The notes: generated from the sequence alone by a model not told the origin. 64,000 nucleotides of DNA from Pseudomonas sp. BN102 (GCF_029871245.1 NZ_SSON01000048.1:1-64000), one strand, 5' to 3'; counted from the stretch's first letter, positions 49,864 through 60,100 are shown. Program-made: numbers and translations.

Positions 49864-50190
49864 TCAGGCATCCACCGGTGTGCCCAGCAGCCCGAACTCG
49901 GCCGGGACCTTGACGTAGAACAGCGGCACACCCTCCTCGTCCAGGCGCTTCAGCAGGGCGTCGCATTCGTCCTCGGAAAGGGCCATGAGGATCAGCATCG
50001 GCTGGTCGGCCATCTCGAAGAAGTGGTGGGAATGGAACTGCCTGGTATGGCCGAACCCCTCGATCCCGGAAACCAGGGTGGCGCCGCGCAAGCCCATGTC
50101 CATGGCCAGGCCGACTACCCAGTCGGCCAGCATCTTGCCCTGGTGCCGGCGGTTCTGCTGCGTGTAGAGCGTAAGCTGGTAACCCTTCAT
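49864..50190 (-). CDS. DUF190 family protein
   Basis: A 108-residue protein resembling the DUF190/PII-like fold: MKGYQLTLYTQQNRRHQGKMLADWVVGLAMDMGLRGATLVSGIEGFG, HSHHFFEMADQPMLILMAL and VPLFYVKVPAEFG. Other DUF190 genes neighbour fluoride channels (crcB), but none is visible here. GGAGGCA stands before the ATG. The two small genes DUF190 and DUF3820 are co-directional with 52 bases between. Confidence 0.85.
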   Translation of the reverse strand: MKGYQLTLYTQQNRRHQGKMLADWVVGLAMDMGLRGATLVSGIEGFGHTRQFHSHHFFEMADQPMLILMALSEDECDALLKRLDEEGVPLFYVKVPAEFGLLGTPVDA

Positions 50191-50357
50191 GACTGCCTCC
50201 TGCCCAATTCAAGCATGGCACCCGAACCCTGGACGACGCCCCTTTGTCGATGGCCGGCACCAGCCGATGAAGCGCCCTTCCCAACAGCCGCGGCCGGGCG
50301 TAATCAGGAAGGTCCCTCACGTGCTGTTCCACCTCCAACCCTGCGGAGGAACACCTG

Positions 50358-51245
50358 ATGAACATCCCCGGTTACCGGCCCCGTCTCAGCGTCGCGGCCA
50401 GCGCCATCCACCCGCTGCTGAAGAGCCTCTACGTGATGGCCGCCCTGGTGGAGGCCCGGGACGCCTATACCGGCGGCCACCTCTGGCGCGTTTCCCAGTT
50501 TTCCCAGCTGCTGGCCATGGACATGGGCCTGCCAGCCTCCGAAGTGGCACGCATTTCCCTCGGCGGCTTTCTCCATGACCTCGGCAAAATAGGCGTGCCC
50601 GACGCCGTGCTGAATAAGCCGGGCCCGCTCGACGAGCATGAGTTCGAAGTCATGCGCACCCACCCGGAAGTCGGCCAGCGCCTGCTCACAGGGCACCCGC
50701 TGGCGCCCCTGGTGCTGCCGGTGGTGCTGATGCACCACGAGACCCCGGACGGCCGCGGCTACCCGCAGGGCCTGCGCGGCGAGGCCATTCCCGTGGAAGC
50801 GCGGATAGTCGGGGTAACGGACGCCTTCGACGCGATGACCAGCACCCGCCCCTATCGCAGTGCCATGCCTATCGCCACGGCGCTGGACATCATCGCCGAG
50901 TACCTGGGCAGCCAGTTCGATCGCGAATGCGGCGAACGGCTGATCGCCCTGGGAGAGCGCGGCGCCCTGGAGCACATAGTCGGCCACAGCGAGCCGCATA
51001 TCCCGCTGCAGCACTGCGCCGGCTGCGGACCGATCATAGTGGTCAAGCACAGCCAGCCCAGCGGCTCCCTGGTCTACTGCCGCGCCTGCGGCGGCGAGCA
51101 CCGGGTGGAACGCGACGGCAAGGAAATGCGCCTGATCTTCACCGGCCGGCTCGGCAATGCGGCAGCGCTGGAGCCGGACATGGACGACTTCCTGCTGGAG
51201 GAACTGCTGGAAGAAACCGAGACGCTGCTGGATGTCGCGGCCTGA
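50358..51245 (+). CDS. HD-GYP phosphodiesterase with C-terminal zinc ribbon
   Basis: A 295-residue protein. The HD-GYP domain (residues 20-195) has HLWRVSQFSQLLA, the metal pair in FLHDLGKIGVPDAVLNKPG, THPEVGQRLL, HHETPDGRGYPQGL and VTDAFDAMTSTRPYR, all needed for cyclic-di-GMP hydrolysis. It has no receiver or sensor domain in front. Residues 220-260 contain CAGC and CRACGG pairs, a treble of Cys motifs suited to zinc binding, which is unusual for the family. GGAGGAA precedes the ATG. Confidence 0.87.
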   Translation: MNIPGYRPRLSVAASAIHPLLKSLYVMAALVEARDAYTGGHLWRVSQFSQLLAMDMGLPASEVARISLGGFLHDLGKIGVPDAVLNKPGPLDEHEFEVMRTHPEVGQRLLTGHPLAPLVLPVVLMHHETPDGRGYPQGLRGEAIPVEARIVGVTDAFDAMTSTRPYRSAMPIATALDIIAEYLGSQFDRECGERLIALGERGALEHIVGHSEPHIPLQHCAGCGPIIVVKHSQPSGSLVYCRACGGEHRVERDGKEMRLIFTGRLGNAAALEPDMDDFLLEELLEETETLLDVAA

Positions 51246-51262
51246 GCCGATCCGGGACGGGG

Positions 51263-52006
51263 CTACACGATCCCGCCATTGACCCGCAGGGTCTGGCCAT
51301 TGACCCAGGCCCCTTCCGGCCCCACCAGGAAGGCCACCAGGCTGGAGATGTCCTCGGGATTGCCCAGGCGCTCCAGGGGTGCCTGCCGGGTCAGGCGCTC
51401 CACCAGCTCGACCGGCTTGCCTTCGAGGAACAGATTGGTCGCGGTCGGTCCTGGCGCCACGCAGTTGACCGAGATGTTCCGCCCCCGCAGCTCGCGGGCG
51501 AAGATCGCGCTCATGGTTTCCACCGCGGCCTTGGATGCGGCGTAGATCGCATAGCCCGGCAGGCCCATCCCTACCACGCTGCTGGACAGGTTGACGATGC
51601 GCCCGCCGCTGCGCAGGCGCGTGGCCGCCAGCTTGAGGGTATTGAAAGTGCCGCGGGTATTGATGGCGAAGAGGCGGTCGAAAAGCGCCGTATCGGTGTC
51701 GGCCAGGGGTACCAGGCCGGGCTGGATCACCCCGGCGTTGTTGATCAGGATGTCGATGCCGCCGAACTCCATTTCCGTCTGGTCGAACAACACGGCCACC
51801 GCCACCGGGTCGCTGATATCGGCCAGTATCGGATAGGCCTGGCCCCCGGCCAGCCTGATTTCCTGTACCACCTGTTCCGCAGCCTCCGGCCGCGTCGCGT
51901 AGTTGACTACCACCTGGATGCCATCGGCGGCCAGGCGCCGCGCAATGGCGGCGCCTATGCCACGAGAAGCCCCCGTGACAATGGCGGTTCTGGCGGATTG
52001 CGACAT
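51263..52006 (-). CDS. Short-chain dehydrogenase/reductase (SDR)
   Basis: A 247-residue classical SDR: TGASRGIGAAIA (NAD(P) binding), NNAGVIQPG, catalytic Ser in NLSSSVVGMGLPG and YAIYAASKAAVETM (Tyr-x-x-x-Lys), and the terminal GQTLRVNGGIV. It resembles FabG-type 3-oxoacyl or glucose dehydrogenases; the substrate is not determined. It is convergent with the HD-GYP gene, 17 bases apart, and lies alone on its strand. Confidence 0.88.
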   Translation of the reverse strand: MSQSARTAIVTGASRGIGAAIARRLAADGIQVVVNYATRPEAAEQVVQEIRLAGGQAYPILADISDPVAVAVLFDQTEMEFGGIDILINNAGVIQPGLVPLADTDTALFDRLFAINTRGTFNTLKLAATRLRSGGRIVNLSSSVVGMGLPGYAIYAASKAAVETMSAIFARELRGRNISVNCVAPGPTATNLFLEGKPVELVERLTRQAPLERLGNPEDISSLVAFLVGPEGAWVNGQTLRVNGGIV

Positions 52007-52207
52007 GCGAGCCTCCCGGGAATCACCTCGAAGCCCCGGCCGGTGCCGGCTACAGGGCTATTTCAGTGGTATAGCCGGAGTTGGCGCGGCGTGCGGGACC
52101 GGCCATCCGGGACGGCTTGTAGGAGCTGGAGGGCGGATCACGCTTCATCGATCCATCTTGGGAGGCGGGAGACGCCCCGCTGGTGGAAATGAAAGGCGAT
52201 TTCCACC

Positions 52208-53404
52208 CTACCCCAACCCGGGTACCGGCTCCTTGACGACCGCTGGCCTGTAGCTCGCCGGGCTGAACAGCCGGGTCACCCCGAGCATCAGCACCACGCT
52301 CACCACCAGCACCAGCCAGGCGCTGGTGAAGCTGCCGGTGAGCTCCCGCAGCCAGCCGCTGAGCCAGGGCGAAATGGCGTTGATCAGGAAGCCCACGCCC
52401 TGCACGAAAGCCGCCAGCTGGCCGGCCTCGCGGGGGTCGCGGCGGTGGTCGAGGGTGAGGATCAGGCTGAGGGCGAAGCAGGCGCCCAGGCCGAAACCGA
52501 TCAGCGCCACCCAGAGGCCGGCGAACTCCAGGGGCGCCCAGATCAGGCCGGCGTAGCCCACGACCTGAGCCAGCAGGCTCACCGACAGCAGCGGCCGGCG
52601 GTCGCTGCCGCGTTGCGCCAGGGCCGGCATGCTGAGGGCGGCCAGCACCTGGAAGATGGTCATGAATGCCAGCAGCGAGCCGCTGCGGGTCGGGCTCCAG
52701 CCGAGTTGCTGATAGTAGGCCGGCAGCCAGGCCACCATGCTCATGTAGCCGCAATTCACCAGGCCGAAATAGAGCGCCAGCAACCAGGCACGGCGATTGC
52801 CGAGGAAGCTCGTCGGCCTGGCGGCGGCAACCGGTGCCGGGCTGGGCAAGGGGCGCGCTAGCCAGAGCGCCAGTGCCAGCAGCGCCGGCAGCATCCACAG
52901 ACCGAGCCCCGCCTGCCAGTGCTCGAACTGCTGCGCCAGCAGCGGACTGAACAGCGCCGCCAGACCACCGCCGCCCATCAGGGACGCCGAGTAGACGCCC
53001 ATGGCCAGGGCCACGTGGCCTTCGAAACGGCGTTTGATCACGGTCGGAAGCAATGCCTGGATCAACGCAACTCCGGCGCCTCCCAGCAATGCGGTGGCCA
53101 GCAGCGGCCCCGCCTGACCACTGAGCAGCCGCGCCAGGCAGGCCCCGGCGATCAGCGCGAGGCCCAGGCCGATGCCGCGGCGCTCGCCCAGGCCGCCGAG
53201 GCGGTTGCTCAGCAGGGCCACCAGGCCCATGCAGATCACCGGCAGCGTGGTGAGCAGCGCGGCGGTCTGGAAGCCCATGCCAGTGGCGGCGCGGATGTCC
53301 GCCAGCAAAGGGCTGACCGAGCTGAGGATGGGCCGCAGGTTGAGCCCCAGGACCACCAGCAGTGCCCAGGCGGCGAGGGTTTCGAGTCGATCAGCGCGTG
53401 GCAT
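52208..53404 (-). CDS. MFS transporter of the CynX/NimT type
   Basis: A 398-residue membrane protein with twelve helices. It opens LAAWALLVVLGLNLRPILSSVSPLLADIRAATG, the CynX/NimT signature, with RLGGLGERRGIGLGLALIAGA as the MFS loop and a second-half YQQLGWSPTRSGSLLAF. Family members carry cyanate, nitroimidazoles or unknown anions and nucleobase-like compounds. The start at 53404 overlaps the deaminase gene end by 14 bases, so the two are co-translated; a purine or related analogue is a plausible substrate. Confidence 0.85.
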   Translation of the reverse strand: MPRADRLETLAAWALLVVLGLNLRPILSSVSPLLADIRAATGMGFQTAALLTTLPVICMGLVALLSNRLGGLGERRGIGLGLALIAGACLARLLSGQAGPLLATALLGGAGVALIQALLPTVIKRRFEGHVALAMGVYSASLMGGGGLAALFSPLLAQQFEHWQAGLGLWMLPALLALALWLARPLPSPAPVAAARPTSFLGNRRAWLLALYFGLVNCGYMSMVAWLPAYYQQLGWSPTRSGSLLAFMTIFQVLAALSMPALAQRGSDRRPLLSVSLLAQVVGYAGLIWAPLEFAGLWVALIGFGLGACFALSLILTLDHRRDPREAGQLAAFVQGVGFLINAISPWLSGWLRELTGSFTSAWLVLVVSVVLMLGVTRLFSPASYRPAVVKEPVPGLG

Positions 53405-53852
53405 GCAGGGCCTTCCAGCGGGCGTAGATCTCGGCCATGGCCGGTTGCGGCAGGTGCTGGATGTCCAGCTTCTGCTGCTGCAGCGGCAGGGCCATCTGCT
53501 GGTAGACGGCGGCGGTGGACAGGCCGAAGGGCTCGCCTTCGGCATTGGCCGCGGCGAACACCACCCGGCTGACGCCGCACAGGTGCATGGCCGCCAGGCA
53601 CATGGGGCACGGCTGGCCGCTGGCGTAGATTACGCAGCCGTCCAGGCGCGGCCCCAGCTGCCGGCTGGCGGCGCGGATGGCCTGGAGCTCGGCGTGGGCG
53701 GTGGGGTCCTGGCTGAGGTGGATTTCGTTCACTGCGCGGGCCAGGACCTGGCCATCGCGCACCAGCAGCGCGCCGAAAGGACGGCCGCCCTGCTCGACGT
53801 TCTGTCGCGCCAGTTCCACGGCCTGTTCGAGGTAGTTGCGGTCTTCCGACAT
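53391..53852 (-). CDS. Nucleoside/guanine deaminase-like zinc enzyme
   Basis: A 153-residue cytidine-deaminase-fold protein. Zinc site: His in TAHAELQAIR with catalytic Glu, and PCPMCLAAMHLCG with two Cys ligands. Length and the segment RDGQVLARAVNEIHLSQDPTAHAE fit the guanine deaminase/TadA-like group; without the tRNA-binding Arg-rich tail it is more likely to act on a free base or nucleoside. It overlaps the CynX-type transporter, suggesting import and deamination of one compound. Confidence 0.85.
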   Translation of the reverse strand: MSEDRNYLEQAVELARQNVEQGGRPFGALLVRDGQVLARAVNEIHLSQDPTAHAELQAIRAASRQLGPRLDGCVIYASGQPCPMCLAAMHLCGVSRVVFAAANAEGEPFGLSTAAVYQQMALPLQQQKLDIQHLPQPAMAEIYARWKALHATR

Positions 53853-53867
53853 GGGGTACTCCGATTT

Positions 53868-54536
53868 TCAGCGGGCGCCGGCAGCGCGCAGCTTGGCGGC
53901 AATTTCCCGCTGGCCGCGCTGCTCGGCATGTTGCAAGGGGGTGACGCCGTCACGATCGGGCAGGTCGAGGTCGGCGTCGGCGGCTATCAGCAGCTCGACG
54001 ATGCGCTGGTGGGCCGTACCGCCGTCGCCCAGCAGCACGGCCTCCAGCAGGCAGGTCCAGCCCAGCTTGTTGACGTGGTCGAGGTCGACGCCGGCGCCGA
54101 TCAGGGTGCGCACGGTGTCCACGTGTCCGCGCTCGCAGGCGGGGATGAGCGCGGTGCCGCCGAAGCGGTTGGTGCTGCGCAGGTCGGCGCCATGGGTCAG
54201 GGTCAGTTCGAGAATCTCCTGGTGGCCACTGGCGCCGGCCAGCAGGTAGGCGCTGTCCTGCATGCGGTTCTGCAGGTTGACGTCGGCTCCGGCGTCCATC
54301 AGCCGGCGCGCCACCTCCACCCGGTTGGCGACGGTGGCCAGCAGTAGCGGCGTATTGCCCTGGCCATCGCGCACGTCCACGGCCACGCCCTGCTCGAGCA
54401 TGGCGTCGACCGTTGGTAGGTCACCCGCGCCGGCGGCCTGCAGCAGGCGCTGTGCCGACGCCTGGTCGGCCGTCGCCTCGCCGACGAGGAGGATCCCGGC
54501 GGCAAGGAACAGGGTCGGGATGATTCCGGATTTCAT
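53868..54536 (-). CDS. Exported ankyrin-repeat protein
   Basis: A 222-residue protein with a signal peptide (residues 1-23, ending EATA) and at least five ankyrin repeats, for example DGQGNTPLLLATVANRVEVARRLMDAGADVN, FGGTALIPACERGHVDTVRTLIGAGVDLD and DGVTPLQHAEQRGQREIAAKLRAAGA. Exported ankyrin proteins in pseudomonads (AnkB type) accompany catalase or other periplasmic enzymes; here no such partner is next to it. The deaminase follows 15 bases after its stop, so all three genes may form one transcript. Confidence 0.85.
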   Translation of the reverse strand: MKSGIIPTLFLAAGILLVGEATADQASAQRLLQAAGAGDLPTVDAMLEQGVAVDVRDGQGNTPLLLATVANRVEVARRLMDAGADVNLQNRMQDSAYLLAGASGHQEILELTLTHGADLRSTNRFGGTALIPACERGHVDTVRTLIGAGVDLDHVNKLGWTCLLEAVLLGDGGTAHQRIVELLIAADADLDLPDRDGVTPLQHAEQRGQREIAAKLRAAGAR

Positions 54537-54640
54537 GGCATACCTCCGGGCGCGAAAGAATGGGCGAAATTATGTCTTTCTGGTCAAGTATTCTGAAATT
54601 AAATATAACCATACACATCAGTGGCCTTTGGAATACCTAC

Positions 54641-55510
54641 ATGTTCGATCCCCTCCTCCTGCGCAGCTTCGTGGCCGTGGCCGACTGCGGCAATTTCACC
54701 CGCGCCGCCGAGCGGTTGCACCTGACCCAGTCCACCGTCAGCCAGCAATTGCGTCGGCTGGAGGAAAGCCTGGGTTGCCGCCTGCTGGACCGCAGCCAGC
54801 GCCAGGTGGTGGCCACGGCCGAAGGCGAGCAACTGCTGGGCTATGCCCGGCGCATCCTCGCCCTGCAGGAGGAAGCGGCCGACGTGCTGCGCCACCAGCC
54901 CGACAGCGGCGTGCTGCGCCTGGGGGTCCCCGAGGACTTCGCCGCCGAACGGCTGATGCCGGTGCTGGCGGAGTTCTCCGCCGCCCATCCCGGTGTGCGC
55001 CTGGAGGTGACCAGCGGCCTCAGCCCGGAACTGCTTCGGCTCTACCAGGGCGGTGAGTTCGACCTGCTGCTGATCAAGCGCATGGGCGATCCCGGCGGCA
55101 GCCTGGCGTCCTGGCCGGAGCCCCTGGGCTGGGTGGACAGCGCCAGGCAGCCGGCCTTCGGCCGCGAGCCCATGCCCCTGGTGGTGTTCCCCGCCGGCGG
55201 CCTGTATCGCAACGAAATGCTCCATGGCCTGGACGTGCAAGGTCGGCGCTGGCGGATCGCCTATTCCAGCGCCAGCCTGGCCAGTGTGCGCGCGGCGGTG
55301 GCGGCGGGGTTGGGGGTCAGCCTACTGCCGCTGCGGGTGCTTGGGGCGGAGCATCGGCTGCTGGCGAGCGAGGGACTGCCGGAGATCCAGGGATTACGGT
55401 TGGCGCTGTATGGGCGGACGGGGTTGGGACGTGCGGGGGATGAGCTGGTGGAGCGGTTGAAAGCTCTGTGCGGAAGCGATGATCCTTGTGGGGGCGAATT
55501 CATTCGCTAA
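54641..55510 (+). CDS. LysR-family transcriptional regulator with repeat-derived C-terminus
   Basis: A 289-residue regulator: helix-turn-helix at residues 1-60 (FDPLLLRSFVAVADCGNFTRAAERLHLTQSTVSQQLRRLEE) and an effector domain thereafter. The start MFDPLLL is usual for the family; an in-frame ATG 27 codons earlier falls in the AT-rich promoter. The last seven residues (CGGEFIR) and the stop are encoded by the left arm of a family A repeat, so the native end was probably elsewhere. It is divergent from the ankyrin gene and may regulate that operon. Confidence 0.85.
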   Translation: MFDPLLLRSFVAVADCGNFTRAAERLHLTQSTVSQQLRRLEESLGCRLLDRSQRQVVATAEGEQLLGYARRILALQEEAADVLRHQPDSGVLRLGVPEDFAAERLMPVLAEFSAAHPGVRLEVTSGLSPELLRLYQGGEFDLLLIKRMGDPGGSLASWPEPLGWVDSARQPAFGREPMPLVVFPAGGLYRNEMLHGLDVQGRRWRIAYSSASLASVRAAVAAGLGVSLLPLRVLGAEHRLLASEGLPEIQGLRLALYGRTGLGRAGDELVERLKALCGSDDPCGGEFIR

Positions 55511-55585
55511 ACGAGCCGTAGGCTCGCCCAACGAAATTCCATTGGGGCAGCTGCGCTGCCCTTCGCGAATGAATTCGCCCCCACA
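55486..55585. repeat. Intergenic palindromic repeat, family A
   Basis: GTGGGGGCGAATTCATTCGC on the left and GCGAATGAATTCGCCCCCAC on the right, perfectly complementary over 20 bases, enclose a GAGCCGTAGGCTC hairpin. The left arm includes the end of the LysR reading frame. Confidence 0.85.
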
Positions 55586-55605
55586 GAAAAGCAGTGCCCA
55601 ATGAT

Positions 55606-57105
55606 TCAGGGCAGCTCTTCGGAATCCGAATCCACCTTCTCCAACTGCCCCTGGTCCCAGCCGCCGCCGAGGGCGGCGATCAGCTGGACGCTGGTGGTCA
55701 GGCGGCTGCCCATCAGGGTCAGCACGGTGCGCTCGTTATTCAGGGCGGTGGCCTGGTTGGTGACCACGCTGTTGTAGTCCAGCGTGCCTGCCTTGTACTG
55801 GTTGGTGATCAGGCGCAGGGCTTCGCGGGCGGCGTCCAGGGCTTCCTGCTGCACCCCGCTCTCCTCTTCCAGGACATCGAGCTGGACCATGTAGTCCTCG
55901 GCTTCGCGGAAGCTGTCCAGTACGGTCTGGCGGTAGAAGGCCACGGTCTGGTCGTAATTCGCCTCGGCCTGGGCCACCTGGGAGCGAATCAGGCCGCCGT
56001 CGAACAGGGTCATGGCGAATTCCGGGCCGATGGACCAGAAGCGATTGGGCGTGGTGATCCAGTCCTGCAGGCTGCCGCTGCGGTAGCCACCGGCGGCGCT
56101 CAGGCTGAGGCTGGGGAAGTAGGCCGACTTGGCGACGCCGATCTGGGCGTTGGAGGCCATCACGTCGCGCTCGGCGGTGGCCACGTCCGGGCGCCGTTCC
56201 AGCAGTTGCGACGGCAGCAGGGTCGGCACCTCGGGCAATGCCGGCACGCTGTCCACCTCGGCCAGGCTGAATTCGGAGGGCGGCAGGCCGACCAGCACGG
56301 CGATGGCGTTCTCCAGCTGGGCGCGCTGGTACTTGAGGTCGATGGCCTGGGCCTGGGTGCTTTTCAACTGGGTAGTGGCCTGGGCCACGTCAGCCTTGGT
56401 GACGATACCGGCCCTGTACTGGTTTTCAGTCAGGGTCAGCGAGCGCTGATAGGCCGCGACTGTGGCCTCCAGCAGGCGCTTCTGCGCATCCAGCACGCGC
56501 AGCTGCAAGTAATTCTGCGCCAGTTCCGACTGCAGGCTGAGGCGCACGGCGGCCAGGTCGGCGGCGCTGGCCTGCATGCTGGCGGTGTCGGATTCCAGCT
56601 GGCGGCGCAGCTTGCCCCAGAGGTCGATCTCCCAGTTCACCCCGAGGCTGGCGTCATAGCTCTTGGACACGCCGCCGCCCCCGGAGCTGGTCACGGTGGA
56701 GCCGTCGGACAAGCGCACCGTGCTGCTGCCACCGCCCTGCCCCGACCGGGTCTTGCTGGTGGCGGCGGTCACCGAGGGGAAGAACGAGGCGCGGGCGCCA
56801 CGGGCCAGGGCCTGGGCCTGGCGGTACTGGGCGACGGATTGGGCCAGGGTCTGGTTGGACGTGTCCAGGCGCTGCTGCAGGTCGTTCAGGGTGGCATCGC
56901 CGTACAGCTCCCACCAGCGGCCGCGGTGCTCCAGGTCCGCCGGGCTGGCCAGGGTCCAGCCTTCGGCGTGCTTGAACTGCGCCGGCACGCTCTGCTCCGG
57001 ACGCTGGTAATCCGGGCCTATGGCGCAGCCACCGAGCAGCAGGGCAGCAAGGGCCAGGGCCAAGGCGTGGCGCAGGGGTTTGATGGGATGTGCGGCGGTG
57101 TTCAT
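55606..57105 (-). CDS. opmB: RND efflux outer-membrane lipoprotein
   Basis: A 499-residue OprM/NodT-family channel. The signal peptide ends with a lipobox LLGGC (Cys27), so it is a lipoprotein, followed by AIGPDYQRPE, the standard start of these channels. Two homologous OEP repeats span residues 70-280 and 290-480, with helices such as ALAQSVAQYRQAQALARGARA and LIRSQVAQAEANYDQTVAFYRQTVL. It overlaps the second pump gene by four bases, in the order seen for muxABC-opmB of P. aeruginosa. Confidence 0.88.
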   Translation of the reverse strand: MNTAAHPIKPLRHALALALAALLLGGCAIGPDYQRPEQSVPAQFKHAEGWTLASPADLEHRGRWWELYGDATLNDLQQRLDTSNQTLAQSVAQYRQAQALARGARASFFPSVTAATSKTRSGQGGGSSTVRLSDGSTVTSSGGGGVSKSYDASLGVNWEIDLWGKLRRQLESDTASMQASAADLAAVRLSLQSELAQNYLQLRVLDAQKRLLEATVAAYQRSLTLTENQYRAGIVTKADVAQATTQLKSTQAQAIDLKYQRAQLENAIAVLVGLPPSEFSLAEVDSVPALPEVPTLLPSQLLERRPDVATAERDVMASNAQIGVAKSAYFPSLSLSAAGGYRSGSLQDWITTPNRFWSIGPEFAMTLFDGGLIRSQVAQAEANYDQTVAFYRQTVLDSFREAEDYMVQLDVLEEESGVQQEALDAAREALRLITNQYKAGTLDYNSVVTNQATALNNERTVLTLMGSRLTTSVQLIAALGGGWDQGQLEKVDSDSEELP

Positions 57106-60100
57106 AGGGGTGTTTCCAAAGCAGCGTCGGTACGAACGCCGCGCCAGCGGTTGAAGCGGTGGCGCAGGCGGTCGAGGTAGAGGTAGACCACGGGGGTGGT
57201 GAAGAGGGTCAGCAACTGGCTCAGCACCAGGCCGCCGATGATGGCCAGGCCCAGGGGCTGACGCATTTCCGCGCCTTCGGCGCCGCCGATCAGCAGCGGC
57301 ACGGCGCCGAGGATGGCGGCGATGGTGGTCATCAGGATCGGCCGCAGGCGCAGCAGGCAGGCCTGGCGGATGGACTCGTCCGGGGACAGGCCGTCGTTGC
57401 GCTCCAGCTGCAGGGCGAGGTCGATCATCATGATGGCGTTCTTCTTCACCACACCGATCAATAGGAACAGGCCGAGCAGCGAGATCAGGCTGAACTCCCC
57501 GCCGGTGAGCAGGATCGCCAGCAGCGCCCCGACACCCGCCGACGGCAGGGTGGAGAGAATGGTCAGCGGGTGGATGTAGCTCTCGTAGAGGATGCCCAGC
57601 ACCAAGTAGACCAGCACCAGGGCGGCGAGGATCATCCAGGGCTGGTTCTGCTGGGTGGCCTGGAAGGCATCGGCGCTGCCGCCCATGCGCGCGATCACCG
57701 AGCTGGGCAGGCCGATGGCGGCCACCGCCTTCTCGATGGCCACGGTGGCCTTGTCCAGGCTGACGCCGGGCGCCAGGTCGAAGGCGATGCTTTCCGAGGC
57801 GAACTGGCCCTCGTGGTTTACCCGGTCTTCCTCCAGGCTGCGCTCGTAGCGGGCGAAGCTGGACAGCGGCACGCGCTGGCCATCGGCGGTAATCAGCTGG
57901 ACCTGCTTGAGGGTCTCGGGGTCCTGGGCGTACCTCGGGTTGACCTCCATCACCACCTGGTACTGGTTCAAGGTGTCGTAGATGGTGGAAATCTGCCGCT
58001 GGCTGTAGGCGTTGTTCAACGCCGAGCTGACCATGGCCATGTCGACCCCCAGGCGCTTGGCGGTGTCACGGTCCACCACCAGGGTGACCTGCTGGGCGCC
58101 CTCGCCTTCGTTGGCGTCGATGGCGGTGAGCTCCGGCAGGGACTTCAGCGCAGCGGTGACTTTCGGGCCCCAGGTGCGCAGGTCGGTCAGTTCGCCGGAC
58201 TGCAGCACGTACTCGTATTGCGAGCTGCGCTGCTCGCGGCCACCACCGAACTGCAGGTCCTGGTCGGCCATCAGCATCAGTCGGCCGCCGGGTACCTTGG
58301 GCAGGCTGGCGCGCAGCCGCTCGATGACCTTCTGCGCCGAATCCTTGCGCTCCTTGATCGGCTTCAGGCGCACGATCATGAAGGCGTTGTTGATGCCGCC
58401 GCTGCCGCCGATGAAGCCGGCCACGCTTTCCACCGCCGGGTCCTTGAGCACCGCGCGGCGGAAGATTTCCATCTTCGGCTGCATCACGGTGAAGGACAGG
58501 CCATCGTCACCGCGGATGAAACCGATCAGCTGGCCGGTGTCCTGCTGCGGCAGGAAGGTCTTGGGCACCAGCACATAGAGGGCGACGTTGCAGGCGATGG
58601 TCAGCAGCAGGCTGGCCAGGGTCAGGCGCGGATGGCGCAGGGCCACGCCCAGGGTATGGTCGTAGGCGCCGACCATGCGCTGGTGCAGCGCTTCGCTCCA
58701 GCGTTGCAGGCGGCTGTCCTGGTCCGGCACATGAGGCTTGAGCCAGCGCGCGCAGAGCATGGGCGTCAGGGTCAGGGACACCAGCAGCGAGACCAGGATG
58801 GCCACCGCCAGGGTCAGGGAGAACTCGCGGAACAGCCGGTCGATGATGCCGCCCATGAAGAGGATGGAGACGAATACCGCCACCAGCGAGAGGTTCATCG
58901 ACAGCAGGGTGAAGCCCACTTCACGGGTGCCCTGCAGCGCCGCCTTGAAGGGCGCCATGCCGTCGTTGATGTGCCGCGAGATGTTCTCCAGCACCACAAT
59001 GGCATCGTCCACCACCAGGCCGGCGGCGAGGATCAGTGCCATCAGCGAGAGCACGTTGAGGGAGAAACCCATCAGGTACATCACGGCGAAGGTGCCCACC
59101 AGCGACACCGGCACCGCCAGCGCCGGAATGAGCGAGGCGCGCAGGTTGCCGAGGAACAGGTAAACCACCAGTATCACCAGCGCCACCGCGATCAGCAGGG
59201 TGCGCTCGGCTTCGTGCAGGGTGGCGCGGATCACCGGCGAACGGTCCATGGCCAGGTCCAGCTTGACGCTGGCCGGCAGCACCGCCTGCAAGGCGGGCAA
59301 CTGCTGCTTGATGCTTTCGATGGTCTCGATGATGTTGGCGCCGGCCTGGCGGTTGATCACCAGCAGCACCGCCGAGTCGTCGTTGAAGAAGCCGCTGTTG
59401 TAGCGGTCTTCCACCGCGTCGCGAACCTTGGCCACGTCGCCCAGGCGCAGGGCGGCGCCGTCCTGGTAGCGAAGGATCAGCGGCGCGTAGTCGGCGGCCT
59501 TTTCCAGCTGGTCGTTGGCGCCCACCTGCCAATGCCTGCCGGCATCTTCCACCGCGCCCTTGGGCCGGCGCTGGTTGGCCGCGGAGATGGTGTCGCGCAC
59601 GTCGTCCAGGGCGATGCCGTACTGGGTCAGCAACTGCGGCTCCAGCTCCACCCGCACCGCCGGCAGCGAGCTGCCGCCGATCTGCACCTCGCCCACGCCC
59701 TTAACCTGGGACAGGCTCTGGGCCAGGATGGTCGAGGCCATGTCGTAGAGCTGGCCCTTCTCCAGCACGTCGGAGGTCAGCGACAGCACCATGATCGGCG
59801 CCTGGGACGGGTTGACCTTCTTGTAGGTGGGCATGCTGCGCATGCCGCTGGGCAGCAGGTTGCGCGAGGCGTTGATGGCCGCCTGCACGTCGCGGGCGGC
59901 GCCGTTGATGTCCCGGTCCAGGTCGAACTGCACGATGATCCGCGTCGAGCCCTGGCTGGTGCGGCTGGTCATCTGGTTGATCCCGGCGATGGTGCCGAGG
60001 GACCGTTCCAGCGGCGTGGTGACGCTGGAAGCCATGATTTCCGGGCTGGCGCCGGGCAGGCTGGCCTGCACCGTGATCACTGGGAAGTCCATCTGCGGCA

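Noticed and set aside
55594..57180. 528-codon plus-strand open frame opposite opmB
   Set aside because: Shadow of the outer-membrane channel gene.
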